Positions 19,700-27,277 of a stretch of 64,000 bases of DNA are shown one piece after another. How positions within the stretch are numbered: position 1 is the stretch's first letter; every line of letters starts with the position of its first letter. The position numbers and the translations under genes were made by a program. The DNA comes from CAYVHB01 sp964450865 (GTDB taxonomy: Bacteria; Bacillota; Clostridia; Saccharofermentanales; UBA5734): assembly GCA_964450865.1 (NCBI GenBank), contig CAYVHB010000012.1, positions 1 to 64,000 of the forward strand. The letters are read 5' to 3'. A model generated the notes under the pieces. It had not been told where the DNA came from and searched no databases. It saw nothing but the letters and a program-made list of their open reading frames with translations.

Positions 19700-20164
19700 A
19701 TGGCAAAAAGTCCTTACGAAGTCCTTGGTGTCAAGCCAGGCGCCTCGCAGGAAGAAATCAAGAAAGCCTACCGGACCCTGGTCAAGAAGTATCATCCGGA
19801 CAGTTATACGGATCATCCGCTGGCTGACCTGGCCAAGGAAAAAATGCAGGAAATCAATGAAGCCTATGAGCAGCTGACCAATCCGCAACAGGCCAGCCGC
19901 CAGAGCAGCCAGTATACGGGTGGCCAGTCCGCTTCGCCGGATCAGCAGGCCTGGCAGCAATACCGGCAGCAGCAATATCAGCAGAACCAGCAGAACCAGC
20001 AGAATCAGCAGAACCAGCAGTATTCGCAATGGCGGCAGACGGGCCAGCAGGGTCCGTATTATCGCCAGAATGATGCCGATAATTGTTGTAACCAGATGGC
20101 CTGTCTGTGCTGTGCAGACTCGTGTTGTGAATGCATGGGCGGCGACCTGTGCAGTTGCTGTTGA
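19700..20164 (+). CDS. J-domain protein with Gln/Asn repeat and Cys-rich tail
   Basis: A 154-residue protein. Residues 3-62 form a J domain with the HPD motif (KKYHPDSYTDHP), which would stimulate an Hsp70 such as DnaK. Residues about 75-115 are Gln/Asn-rich, with a QQN tripeptide repeat, and the last 26 residues contain nine cysteines (CCNQMACLCCADSCCECMGG and on to CSCC). There is no G/F region, zinc finger or substrate-binding domain of DnaJ. The cysteine tail could bind metal, an iron-sulfur cluster or the membrane after modification; this is inference. A TATAAT at 19640-19645 is a possible -10. Confidence 0.85.
   Translation: MAKSPYEVLGVKPGASQEEIKKAYRTLVKKYHPDSYTDHPLADLAKEKMQEINEAYEQLTNPQQASRQSSQYTGGQSASPDQQAWQQYRQQQYQQNQQNQQNQQNQQYSQWRQTGQQGPYYRQNDADNCCNQMACLCCADSCCECMGGDLCSCC
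19979..20020 (+). repeat. 9-bp CAGCAGAAC repeat
   Basis: About four and a half units of a 9-bp coding repeat (CAGCAGAAC/T) encode the QQN tract of the J-domain protein. It is a candidate slippage site. Confidence 0.85.
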
Positions 20165-20175
20165 AGCCGCGATCG

Positions 20176-20691
20176 ATGGCCCGCCTGGTCAGCCTGGGTG
20201 GGGTCCTGACCGCCCTGATTGTCCTGCTGAATGCGGCCAGTGTCGTGATGCCAACAGCAGACCTGGCAATTTTCACATTGACATCCCTGGCGGTTGCCGT
20301 TGCGGTCATTGAACTTGGCAAGCGGCAGGCCTGGCTGGTTTTTTTCGCTGCCACCGGCCTGGTCCTGATCTGGCCGGGCTGGCTGCCCAGTTATCCGTTC
20401 TGGACTTTTTTTGGCATATTTCCAATATGCAAAGCCTTGCTGGAAAGCAGATTGAGTGTCTGGCCGGCTCGCCTGGGCAAACAGTTCATTGCGAATGTCC
20501 TGCTGATTACAGCCGCCCTTGTTTTTATGCGGATCTGGCTGACGTCCCAGGTTGTCCGTTACGGCTGGTGGCTGTGGCCGGTGCTGTTTCTGGGGCTTCA
20601 GGCGGGGATCCTGATTTATGACTACGCCCTGAGCGTGATGATCACCTTTTATCAGCACCGGTTGCATGACCGGATTCGCGGCCGCGAATAA
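20176..20691 (+). CDS. Multi-pass membrane protein, function unknown
   Basis: A 171-residue protein with about five predicted transmembrane helices and a charged C-terminus (QHRLHDRIRGRE). The start at 20176 lies 12 nt after the J-protein stop; an overlapping ATG at 20131 in the same frame is possible but would begin inside the Cys-rich coding region. It probably forms an operon with the J-domain gene. I do not recognise the family; the topology resembles small YybS/DUF2232-like membrane proteins, without enough similarity to call it. Confidence 0.65.
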   Translation: MARLVSLGGVLTALIVLLNAASVVMPTADLAIFTLTSLAVAVAVIELGKRQAWLVFFAATGLVLIWPGWLPSYPFWTFFGIFPICKALLESRLSVWPARLGKQFIANVLLITAALVFMRIWLTSQVVRYGWWLWPVLFLGLQAGILIYDYALSVMITFYQHRLHDRIRGRE

Positions 20692-20738
20692 TGCGAATAA
20701 GCATTACAGGGAGAATGTCCTGCCGCTAAATTGCCGGA

Positions 20739-22148
20739 TCAGCTGCGGCTGCGGTGTTCAAAGATCAGCAGCCGGACCAGCCGGACCAGGTGGATGCTGC
20801 CGAGCACCACCTGGTAAGCCAGGACCGCAATCAGCAGCAGCAGGCAGGCCAGGAGGACAAAAGTCAGGTTCTCATTGCTTTCCAGCTGATTCAGGGCCCG
20901 GTCAATGATCGAAATATTGGACAGGATCTGGCGGTTGGGTCCGACATCGGCGGCGATGACGGTGCCGTCCTTTAATGTGAAGATAACCTGGCCGACGACC
21001 AGGCCGCGCTGGATTGGCCGGCTGAAGGGACCCAGCGAGCGATACTGGATCGTTGATTCAAGGAAATCATCATTGACCGGGCGAACATACGTAATCGTCT
21101 TCAGGTACACGAGACCAAAAATCTCGCCGTCGATGGTCTGTTCCTGGCCACCGCTGAAGGTTTCCCCGGCCTCGACCAGGCTGCTGACTTCGTAGGCCTT
21201 GTCGCAGCCGTTATACAGGGCCAGCGTATCGGCGATCCGTTCGGACGGTTCGCCGTTGGCGACAACAGTGACCAGGTTCATGTTTTTGAATGAGCCGACG
21301 GTAATGGTGCTGGCCTGATAGCTTTTCTCGCTGTAGAAGGCGGCGGTGACTTTCTGTTCGGACCGGGTCCAGAGCGCCGAAAGCTGGTTGCGCATCGGCA
21401 CGACGGTCTTGCCTTCGAGGACGAGGTATTCGCTGTCCTTGCTGATGAGTCCGGCCAGGACCGGCACCTGCATGGCCCGCGTCATCAGCCTGGCCACATC
21501 GCTGACCGTCGTAACCGGATGTTCCGCTGCACCCGGATCAATGACCGGATCACCGGTGCAATTGACAAAATGGGTAGCATTCAGATCCAGGCTGGCTGCT
21601 TTCTGATTCATCACGGCGACAAAATCCGTTTCGACGCTGGCGATCTGCTCGGCAATCGCCAGGGCTGCCGCATCGCAATCATAGAATAACAGGCGCAGCA
21701 CCAGGTATTCCAGCGGGTACTTGGACCCGTTTTTCAGTTCAATCTGACCATTGACCGCCTGGGCATCCGGCAGGCTGGCTGCCTCCTTGCTGATCGTTAC
21801 CATGGTATTGATAGGTAACCGCTCGCAGGCAATCAGCGCGGTCATGATCTTGGCAGCCGCGGAAATATTCATCGGCTCTTCGCTGTTTTTGGTGTACAGG
21901 CGCCGCTGGCGGCCTGTTTCGATGACGATGGCTGCCGTGCCGCTGTTGTCGACAGCCAGGTCCGGTTTCCAGATATCCGGCGTGACCGCTGCCGATTCTG
22001 CTGCCTGGGCGCTGGCCAGATTTACCTGGGCGGCGAGGACATTCCCGGCTATCAGGATCAGGATTGCCAGCACGAGCAATCCGCAGAACAGCCGCGGTGA
22101 AGGAATAAGGCGATCACGATTGGGCCTGGTTTGCCTCTGCTGGGCCAT
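20739..22148 (-). CDS. D-Ala-D-Ala carboxypeptidase-like (S11) protein lacking canonical motifs
   Basis: A 469-residue protein with a signal or anchor (about 20-40), an S11 penicillin-binding-protein-like domain (about 60-320), a PBP5-like C-terminal beta domain and a final transmembrane helix (about 432-455) with a basic tail. The position of the catalytic SxxK reads AAAK (A97, A98, A99, K100, after S96), SxN reads YDC in LLFYDCDAAALAIAEQ, and no KTG box is seen (WTR stands near its expected place). It is therefore probably not a working carboxypeptidase unless S96 substitutes. It may bind peptidoglycan or regulate another PBP. AAAGGAGCG precedes the ATG. Confidence 0.75.
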   Translation of the reverse strand: MAQQRQTRPNRDRLIPSPRLFCGLLVLAILILIAGNVLAAQVNLASAQAAESAAVTPDIWKPDLAVDNSGTAAIVIETGRQRRLYTKNSEEPMNISAAAKIMTALIACERLPINTMVTISKEAASLPDAQAVNGQIELKNGSKYPLEYLVLRLLFYDCDAAALAIAEQIASVETDFVAVMNQKAASLDLNATHFVNCTGDPVIDPGAAEHPVTTVSDVARLMTRAMQVPVLAGLISKDSEYLVLEGKTVVPMRNQLSALWTRSEQKVTAAFYSEKSYQASTITVGSFKNMNLVTVVANGEPSERIADTLALYNGCDKAYEVSSLVEAGETFSGGQEQTIDGEIFGLVYLKTITYVRPVNDDFLESTIQYRSLGPFSRPIQRGLVVGQVIFTLKDGTVIAADVGPNRQILSNISIIDRALNQLESNENLTFVLLACLLLLIAVLAYQVVLGSIHLVRLVRLLIFEHRSRS

Positions 22149-22167
22149 GATACGATCAGTCGCTCCT

Positions 22168-22235
22168 TTGTCATCCGCACACTTCAGTTGTCATCCGCAC
22201 ATTGCAGCTGTTTCCAGCAATCTTCAGTTGTCATC
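22168..22235. repeat. Short direct repeats upstream of the S11-like gene
   Basis: TTGTCATC occurs three times (22168, 22188, 22228), with CTTCAGTTGTCATC perfect at 22182 and 22222 and TTGTCATCCGCACA twice. They lie in the leader of the minus-strand gene and could be operators or duplication scars. Confidence 0.6.
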
Positions 22236-22364
22236 TTAACATACCTGCCGCTGTATGGATTCACCTGATATGCTGACAGGTTGCCAGAATTTTCCGGCCT
22301 GCAGACAGGTGTTTTCTGGGGGAAATGCCTGTTCATAATTACCGGTGCCAGCGACAGGGCCTGT

Positions 22365-23198
22365 TCAAGTTACCAGGGTACCGGCCGGCCGGCTGCGAAA
22401 CTGGCTGGGGGGTACGCCCTTCTCCTTTTTGAAAACCTTGGAAAACAGCAGGGAATCCTCATAACCGACAGACAGGGCAACTTCACTGACTGTCAGGGGC
22501 GTCGCGAGCAGTTCGCAGGCTTTGTCCATGCGCAACCGGGTCAGATAGGCCTTGGGTGTCAGGTTCAGGTATTTGCGAAAAATTGAATACAGATAACTGC
22601 GGTCCAGCCCGACATGATTGGCCAGGCTGCTGATTGACAGGGGCCGCGCATAGTTGGCTGCAATGTATGCAATAGCCTGGCGCAGATATTCGGCCTGGAT
22701 GGTCTCGCCGCCTTCCGCTCGCCGGCGGCCCGGTTCCTCACCCAGGGTGGCCATGAACTCATACAGAAGGCCGGTCCGGCGCAGATCATGGGTGCGCTCC
22801 GGCCCGGATACAGCAAGCATACGCCGGATCATGTCCTGATAAGGCGCCAGTTCAGCCAGCTCAATGATCGGATAGCGTACCGATAAACCGGCCTGGAGGC
22901 ACAGGCTTTCGGCCTTGAGGCCCGCAAACCCGATCCAGATATAGCTCCACGGGTTTGAACCGTCAGCTGAATAGTAAACGATTTCGCCGGGATTGATCAG
23001 AAATGCCTGGCCGGTTCCCAGCATATAAGTTGTGCCCCGGGTTGTAAACTGGCCGATACCATCTGTAATGATATGGATGATATAGCGATCGCGGATTCCC
23101 GGGCCCCACTGGTGTAGCGGCGCACAATCCTCAATCCCGTAATTGACAACATAAAGGTCGGTCAGCATCTGTTCGTCGAATGTATATTTCTCCAACAT
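22365..23198 (-). CDS. AraC family transcriptional regulator
   Basis: A 277-residue protein with an N-terminal cupin-like sensing domain (about 20-150; DGIGQFTTRGTTYMLGTGQAFLI) and a C-terminal double helix-turn-helix (about 175-270: ISSLANHVGLDRSYLYSIF and VSEVALSVGYEDSLLFSKVF). Members of this group usually respond to sugars. GGGAGG precedes the ATG at 23198. It is divergent from a second AraC gene, but no transporter or sugar-metabolism gene is adjacent, so the target cannot be told. Confidence 0.88.
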   Translation of the reverse strand: MLEKYTFDEQMLTDLYVVNYGIEDCAPLHQWGPGIRDRYIIHIITDGIGQFTTRGTTYMLGTGQAFLINPGEIVYYSADGSNPWSYIWIGFAGLKAESLCLQAGLSVRYPIIELAELAPYQDMIRRMLAVSGPERTHDLRRTGLLYEFMATLGEEPGRRRAEGGETIQAEYLRQAIAYIAANYARPLSISSLANHVGLDRSYLYSIFRKYLNLTPKAYLTRLRMDKACELLATPLTVSEVALSVGYEDSLLFSKVFKKEKGVPPSQFRSRPAGTLVT

Positions 23199-23388
23199 AA
23201 CAACCTCCCGCGGACAGAATCTGCGGCTGGCGCAATAACATGCTTTTTATCATTCTAGCATGATTAACCAGTGGTGTTAACAACAAGGCGCCGGGTGTGG
23301 CCGGGTATTTTGGAACGCAAATTGGCTAATGTGGAAAATTACGACTAAAATGATGATTTTTGCGTATATTCAAAGGGCTGTTGTTATC

Positions 23389-23418
23389 TTGAAAACAGCC
23401 GTCATTTGCTTTTATAAT
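23389..23418 (+). promoter_or_regulatory. Promoter for the second AraC gene
   Basis: TTGAAA at 23389-23394 and TATAAT at 23413-23418 with an 18-nt spacer. The start would lie near 23425, about 70 nt before the ATG. Confidence 0.65.
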
Positions 23419-23495
23419 CTGTTAACAAGTATTAGATATGCAACGTGGCCTGTTAATAGAGAATCACACTCAAACCTGATTCAGATGGAGGAGAC

Positions 23496-24410
23496 ATGGA
23501 AGCAGACGGAATTGACCTGTCCGAACTGGAGCGAACAATATCGGTTGAACGATTAACCACTTTACAGTGCGGGCCACTGCGTATCGTGATGACTTCAGAT
23601 CCGCTGGACCTGAATCAGGATATTCAGGATATTCATACGAGTTATGAATTTTTACTTCCCCTGACGCATATTCCCCGCTTTCAGATTGAAAAGAAGCTAT
23701 TTGAACTGAAAGCCGGGCAGCTGGTTGTGATTGTTCCCGGACAGCGGCATGGCCTGGGCAATCCCGTCAAGATGGCCAGTTTCATCATCATGATGTACCA
23801 GTCCAGTTACCTCGAGGAATTGTTCACGAAGATCTATCAGACTGATGACCGGCGTTTTCGCAATGATCACCGCATCGTGCCAGCTGACGTGCAGATGATC
23901 CTGGTCAATCTGATTCAGGAACATCAGGAACGCCGGCCGGGTTGTGATTTGCTGATCAGCCACCTGAGTGAATACCTGGCAATCTTGCTGATCCGCCATT
24001 ATGGCCAGACTCATGCAAACCGCTATGCCGGCCCGCTGCGCACGCTGAAGGAAAGCCAGCTGCGCTTCCGGCCCGTTATTGAATATATGAATAATCACCT
24101 GAATGAAAAAATCAACATTGACCAGCTGGCCGAGATGACACAAATGAATCGGTACCACTTCATCCGCTGCTTCCGCGAGGCTTTTGGTGACAGTCCTTAC
24201 GGATATCTGACGACGATGCGCATCGCCCAGGCCAAGCGGCTGCTGGCGCAGACCCGGCTGGGTGCCGGCGAGATTGCCGCCCAGTGCGGCTTCTTTTCGG
24301 CCAGCCGTTTTTCGTCCGCTTTCCATAAACATACGGGTTATTCACCCAGTCAGTATCGTAGCCAGGCTGTTGAAGGGATCGATTTTCCGGAAAATGACCC
24401 CAGACCATAA
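23496..24410 (+). CDS. AraC family transcriptional regulator
   Basis: A 304-residue protein. The N-terminal half is a poorly conserved sensing domain; the C-terminal half has the AraC fold with helix-turn-helix segments INIDQLAEMTQMNRYHFIRC and AGEIAAQCGFFSASRFSSAF, and the family signature ending in HKHTGYSPSQYR. ATGGAGGAG lies just upstream of the ATG at 23496. It has its own promoter and is transcribed away from the other AraC gene. No obvious target is adjacent. Confidence 0.88.
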   Translation: MEADGIDLSELERTISVERLTTLQCGPLRIVMTSDPLDLNQDIQDIHTSYEFLLPLTHIPRFQIEKKLFELKAGQLVVIVPGQRHGLGNPVKMASFIIMMYQSSYLEELFTKIYQTDDRRFRNDHRIVPADVQMILVNLIQEHQERRPGCDLLISHLSEYLAILLIRHYGQTHANRYAGPLRTLKESQLRFRPVIEYMNNHLNEKINIDQLAEMTQMNRYHFIRCFREAFGDSPYGYLTTMRIAQAKRLLAQTRLGAGEIAAQCGFFSASRFSSAFHKHTGYSPSQYRSQAVEGIDFPENDPRP

Positions 24411-24461
24411 GCGGAGCCGCTTGCACGCAGGCAAAGCGGTTTACGCGAAAGCGGAGCCGCT
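24409..24461. repeat. AAGCGGAGCCGCT repeated twice
   Basis: Copies at 24409-24421 (touching the end of the AraC gene) and 24449-24461. Each is self-complementary (AGCGG-AG-CCGCT), so the pair can fold as two hairpins or one larger one, and may end the AraC transcript. Confidence 0.55.
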
Positions 24462-24633
24462 CCGTTATTTGGCAGCCGTTCCCGGCCGATTTGTGATTGC
24501 ACCCGATCGGTAACTGCCCCCTGATTCAGGAAACTCCCGCGTCAATATTCGCCTGCTGCCCCCGATTGAAGAGTCCCCCTGGCATGACCTGGCACCCGCC
24601 TGGATTTTGTCAGGGGTTCTTTTGCATGGCTGC
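24462..24633. other. Intergenic, no gene seen
   Basis: Between the AraC gene's terminal repeats and the metY promoter I see no coding sequence or clear RNA structure. Confidence 0.5.
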
Positions 24634-24662
24634 TTGACAAGTCCGGCAAATGCCTGTATGAT
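24634..24662 (+). promoter_or_regulatory. metY promoter
   Basis: TTGACA at 24634-24639 and TATGAT at 24657-24662 with a 17-nt spacer: a near-consensus sigma-A promoter. The -10 hexamer is part of the left arm of a perfect inverted repeat. Confidence 0.85.
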
Positions 24663-24680
24663 CCTACTAAATCATACAGG
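24653..24680 (+). promoter_or_regulatory. Perfect 10-bp dyad overlapping the metY -10 box
   Basis: CCTGTATGAT at 24653-24662 and ATCATACAGG at 24671-24680 flank 8 bp. Occupancy would block RNA polymerase, so this is a likely repressor operator. The two Rrf2 genes downstream are the obvious candidates for the repressor. Confidence 0.75.
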
Positions 24681-24681
24681 A

Positions 24682-24704
24682 TTACTTGGAATAGATTCCA
24701 GTAA
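24682..24704 (+). promoter_or_regulatory. Second palindrome at the metY transcript start
   Basis: TTACTTGGAAT at 24682-24692, AG, then ATTCCAGTAA at 24695-24704 is a near-perfect palindrome with one extra T. It differs from the upstream dyad, so two regulators may act here. The GGAAT core recalls Rrf2/CymR-type sites. Confidence 0.6.
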
Positions 24705-24722
24705 CCAAGCAGGAGGGCTTTC

Positions 24723-26012
24723 ATGGCACAGGATAATAAAAAACAATATGGCTTCACTACCCGCTCGATCCATGCCGGCCAGCAGAGCGATCCGACGACC
24801 GGGTCGCGGGCTGTGCCGATTTATCAGACCAGCTCCTATGTTTTTGAAGATACCCAGCATGGCGCCGATCTGTTCAATTTGAGCCGCCCGGGAAATATCT
24901 ATACGCGGATCATGAATCCGACAACGGCGGTGCTTGAGGAGCGGATGGCCTCTCTCGAGGGCGGCATCGGCGCCCTGGCCGTAGCCTCCGGCATGGCGGC
25001 GATCACCTATTCCATCCTCAACCTGGCCGGCAGCGGCGACGAGATCGTGGCCGCCTCGACACTTTACGGTGGCACTTATAATTTGCTGGCCAATACCTTG
25101 CCGCACTACGGAATCCGGACCCGCTTTGTCAATCCGGATGACCTGGACAGTTTCGTGGCTGCGACCAACGAACAGACCAAGGCCTGGTATATCGAATCCA
25201 TTGGCAATCCCAGTTCCAACCTGGTTGACCTGCAGGCACTGGCCGATCGGGCGCACGCCCGGGGCGTACCCCTGATTGTCGATAATACCTTTGGTACGCC
25301 ATACCTGATCCGCCCGATCGAGCACGGTGCGGATATCGTGGTCCATTCGGCGACTAAGTTCATTGGCGGTCACGGTACATCTATCGGCGGCATCATTGTT
25401 GACGCCGGCCGGTTCGATTACGCGAGCGGCCGTTTCCCGCTTCTGTCCGAGCCCGATCCAAGTTATCATGGCCTGCGTTATGCGCCTGATCTTGGTGCTG
25501 CTGCCTATATCCTGCGGGCGCGGGTCGCCCTGTTGCGTGATACCGGAGCGGCGATGAGTCCGTTCAATGCCTGGATGTTTATCCAGGGACTGGAGACCTT
25601 GCCCCTGCGTGTCGCACGCCACGTGGAAAATGCCGAAAAGGTCGCATCTTTCCTCGCCAATCATCCCAAGGTCAGCTGGGTCTGCTACCCCGGCCTGCCA
25701 GGTGACCGTTATCATGCCCTGGCCCAGCGCTACCTGCCGCGGGGAACCGGTTCGATCTTTACCTTTGGCGTTAAAGGGGACAAGGCCGCGGCTGTGCGCC
25801 TGATTGATGGACTGGAGCTGTTTTCGCTGCTGGCCAATGTTGCCGATGCCAAGTCGCTGGTCATTCACCCCGCCAGCACGACCCATTCGCAGATGAACGA
25901 TGCCGAGCTGGCTGCTGCCGGGATTTCACCGGAATTGATCCGCTTGTCCGTTGGCCTGGAAGATGCCGAGGACCTGATCGCCGATCTGGAAAAGGCCCTG
26001 GCCGCGGTTTGA
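24723..26012 (+). CDS. metY: O-acetylhomoserine sulfhydrylase (PLP enzyme)
   Basis: A 429-residue Cys/Met-metabolism PLP enzyme. It would condense O-acetylhomoserine with sulfide (or methanethiol) to give homocysteine (or methionine). The PLP lysine lies in HSATKFIGGHG, and DNTFGTPYLIRP and the N-terminal FTTRSIHAGQ are typical of the MetY subgroup; its length fits. A related gamma-lyase or cysteine-synthase function cannot be excluded. CAGGAGGGC precedes the ATG. It leads an operon with two Rrf2 regulators, the first only 16 nt downstream, behind a promoter overlapped by two palindromes. Confidence 0.9.
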   Translation: MAQDNKKQYGFTTRSIHAGQQSDPTTGSRAVPIYQTSSYVFEDTQHGADLFNLSRPGNIYTRIMNPTTAVLEERMASLEGGIGALAVASGMAAITYSILNLAGSGDEIVAASTLYGGTYNLLANTLPHYGIRTRFVNPDDLDSFVAATNEQTKAWYIESIGNPSSNLVDLQALADRAHARGVPLIVDNTFGTPYLIRPIEHGADIVVHSATKFIGGHGTSIGGIIVDAGRFDYASGRFPLLSEPDPSYHGLRYAPDLGAAAYILRARVALLRDTGAAMSPFNAWMFIQGLETLPLRVARHVENAEKVASFLANHPKVSWVCYPGLPGDRYHALAQRYLPRGTGSIFTFGVKGDKAAAVRLIDGLELFSLLANVADAKSLVIHPASTTHSQMNDAELAAAGISPELIRLSVGLEDAEDLIADLEKALAAV

Positions 26013-26028
26013 ACAGGGGTGAAGATCC

Positions 26029-26475
26029 ATGCGCATATCGACCCGTGGTATTTATGCCCTGGAAGCCATGCTGGCGATCAGCCTGCAAGATCCGGACGAG
26101 CGGATCAGCGTGCGCCAGATCAGTGCCCTGACAGGTTTATCCGACAGTTATCTGGAACAGATTTTTGCCCTGCTCAAGCAGGCTGGCCTGGTCATCAGCA
26201 ACCGTGGCAATCGTGGCGGCTATTACCTGGCACGACCCGGCAGCCAGATCTCGGTTGGAGATGTGCTGCGGGCTGCTGAAGGTTCCCTGCACCCGGTTCA
26301 CTGCCTGCCCGAAGGGCCTGATTCATGCGATCGGTTTGACAGTTGCCTGACCCGGCCGCTGTGGCTGACGCTGGACAAGGAGATCAATCATTTTGTCAAC
26401 TCGATTTCCCTCGCTGAACTGGTCGCGCGTTATCGGCAGGGCCACTATGACCTGGCGCTGGACTACACAATCTGA
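26029..26475 (+). CDS. Rrf2 family regulator with three-Cys cluster motif
   Basis: A 148-residue winged-helix protein. The N-terminus (MRISTRGIYALEAML) and the recognition segment (LSDSYLEQIFALLKQAGLV, then RGNRGGYYLARP) are typical of Rrf2. Three cysteines (C-x7-C-x5-C in PVHCLPEGPDSCDRFDSC) stand where IscR and NsrR bind an iron-sulfur cluster, so it may sense iron-sulfur status, oxygen or nitric oxide. It lies 16 nt after metY and is probably cotranscribed, with autoregulation through the metY promoter inferred. Confidence 0.88.
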   Translation: MRISTRGIYALEAMLAISLQDPDERISVRQISALTGLSDSYLEQIFALLKQAGLVISNRGNRGGYYLARPGSQISVGDVLRAAEGSLHPVHCLPEGPDSCDRFDSCLTRPLWLTLDKEINHFVNSISLAELVARYRQGHYDLALDYTI

Positions 26476-26487
26476 ATCGGATTCTGC

Positions 26488-26551
26488 GCTCAGGTCTGAT
26501 GGCAAGGCAGGAACAGCTCGACCCGCTCAGGTCTGGTGGCACGGCAGGAAC
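26488..26551. repeat. Imperfect 27-bp direct repeat, 37-bp period
   Basis: Copies at 26488-26514 and 26525-26551 differ at two positions. They fill the gap between the two Rrf2 genes. Confidence 0.8.
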
Positions 26552-26616
26552 GGGCGCTTGCTGTCAGATGCCGCGGCCTGTGCAGACACCAGGGGGAAGC
26601 GTCAGGAGAAAGTATG

Positions 26617-27057
26617 ATGAAGCTATCGACAAAATGCCGCTATGGGTTGCGTTCCTTGCTGGATCTGGCGATCCATGCCCGCGATGGCCATGTTGCGCTG
26701 CACCAGATCGCCCAGCGCCAAGGTCTGTCGCTGAAATACCTGGAACAGGATTTCGCTACTTTGCGCAAGGCTGGATTCGTTCGCAGTGTCAAGGGCGCTC
26801 AGGGGGGATATGTGCTGGCCAGGCCGCCGGAACAGATCCGGGTTGGTGATGTGATCACAGCGCTCGAAGGCGATCTGTTCCTGATCGATGTCAGCCAGGG
26901 CCGCGCCGGTGAACATGCCTTGCGCCGCTGCCTGCTAGCCGAGATCTGGCAGCCGCTCAGCCAGCGGATCCAGGTGACCATGAACCAGATCAGCCTGGCG
27001 GATCTCGTGACAAGGTACCGGGATAATCAGCAGGAAGAGCCCATGTATTATATCTGA
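26617..27057 (+). CDS. Rrf2 family regulator without the Cys cluster
   Basis: A 146-residue Rrf2 protein (MKLSTKCRYGLRSLLDLAIH; LSLKYLEQDFATLRKAGFV; VKGAQGGYVLARP). The region that holds three cysteines in the preceding gene lacks them, so it probably binds no cluster and is closer to CymR-type cysteine regulators, which act with a PLP sulfur enzyme. ATGs at 26614 and 26617 are both possible; the second sits 8 nt from AGGAG and matches the family N-terminus. It ends the metY operon before a strong terminator. Confidence 0.87.
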   Translation: MKLSTKCRYGLRSLLDLAIHARDGHVALHQIAQRQGLSLKYLEQDFATLRKAGFVRSVKGAQGGYVLARPPEQIRVGDVITALEGDLFLIDVSQGRAGEHALRRCLLAEIWQPLSQRIQVTMNQISLADLVTRYRDNQQEEPMYYI

Positions 27058-27069
27058 ATGTTACCGGCT

Positions 27070-27118
27070 ACGGCCGGCGCCGCAGACCCTGAAACTGGCG
27101 CCGGCCGTTTCTTTTATT
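27070..27118 (+). terminator. Terminator of the metY-rrf2 operon
   Basis: A perfect 12-bp GC-rich stem (27070-27081 with 27097-27108), 15-nt loop, and the tail TTCTTTTATTT. Confidence 0.9.
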
Positions 27119-27231
27119 TACAAGATGCTGAATCTGCAAGTTATTTTTTGCTAAATTTCAGTAATGCGCTGATTCTTGCTGATTCATTTGTTGATTACAA
27201 TCTTTTTTGATGACAGAGCGCGCCATGCCGT

Positions 27232-27261
27232 GATAACATAGATCTTGCCATCTATGTTATC
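27232..27261 (+). promoter_or_regulatory. Perfect 12-bp dyad directly before a ribosome binding site
   Basis: GATAACATAGAT at 27232-27243 and ATCTATGTTATC at 27250-27261 flank a 6-nt spacer; GAAGGAGC of the next gene begins at once after it. TTGATG at 27207-27212 with a TGATAA at 27231-27236 is a weak promoter match that would place the dyad over the -10 and start. It may be an operator or, in RNA, a hairpin. Confidence 0.7.
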
Positions 27262-27277
27262 TGAAGGAGCGTTCTGC

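Noticed and set aside
24411..24722. SAM or T-box riboswitch controlling metY
   Set aside because: The promoter lies only about 60 bp from the ATG, leaving no room for an aptamer; control is more likely by protein operators.
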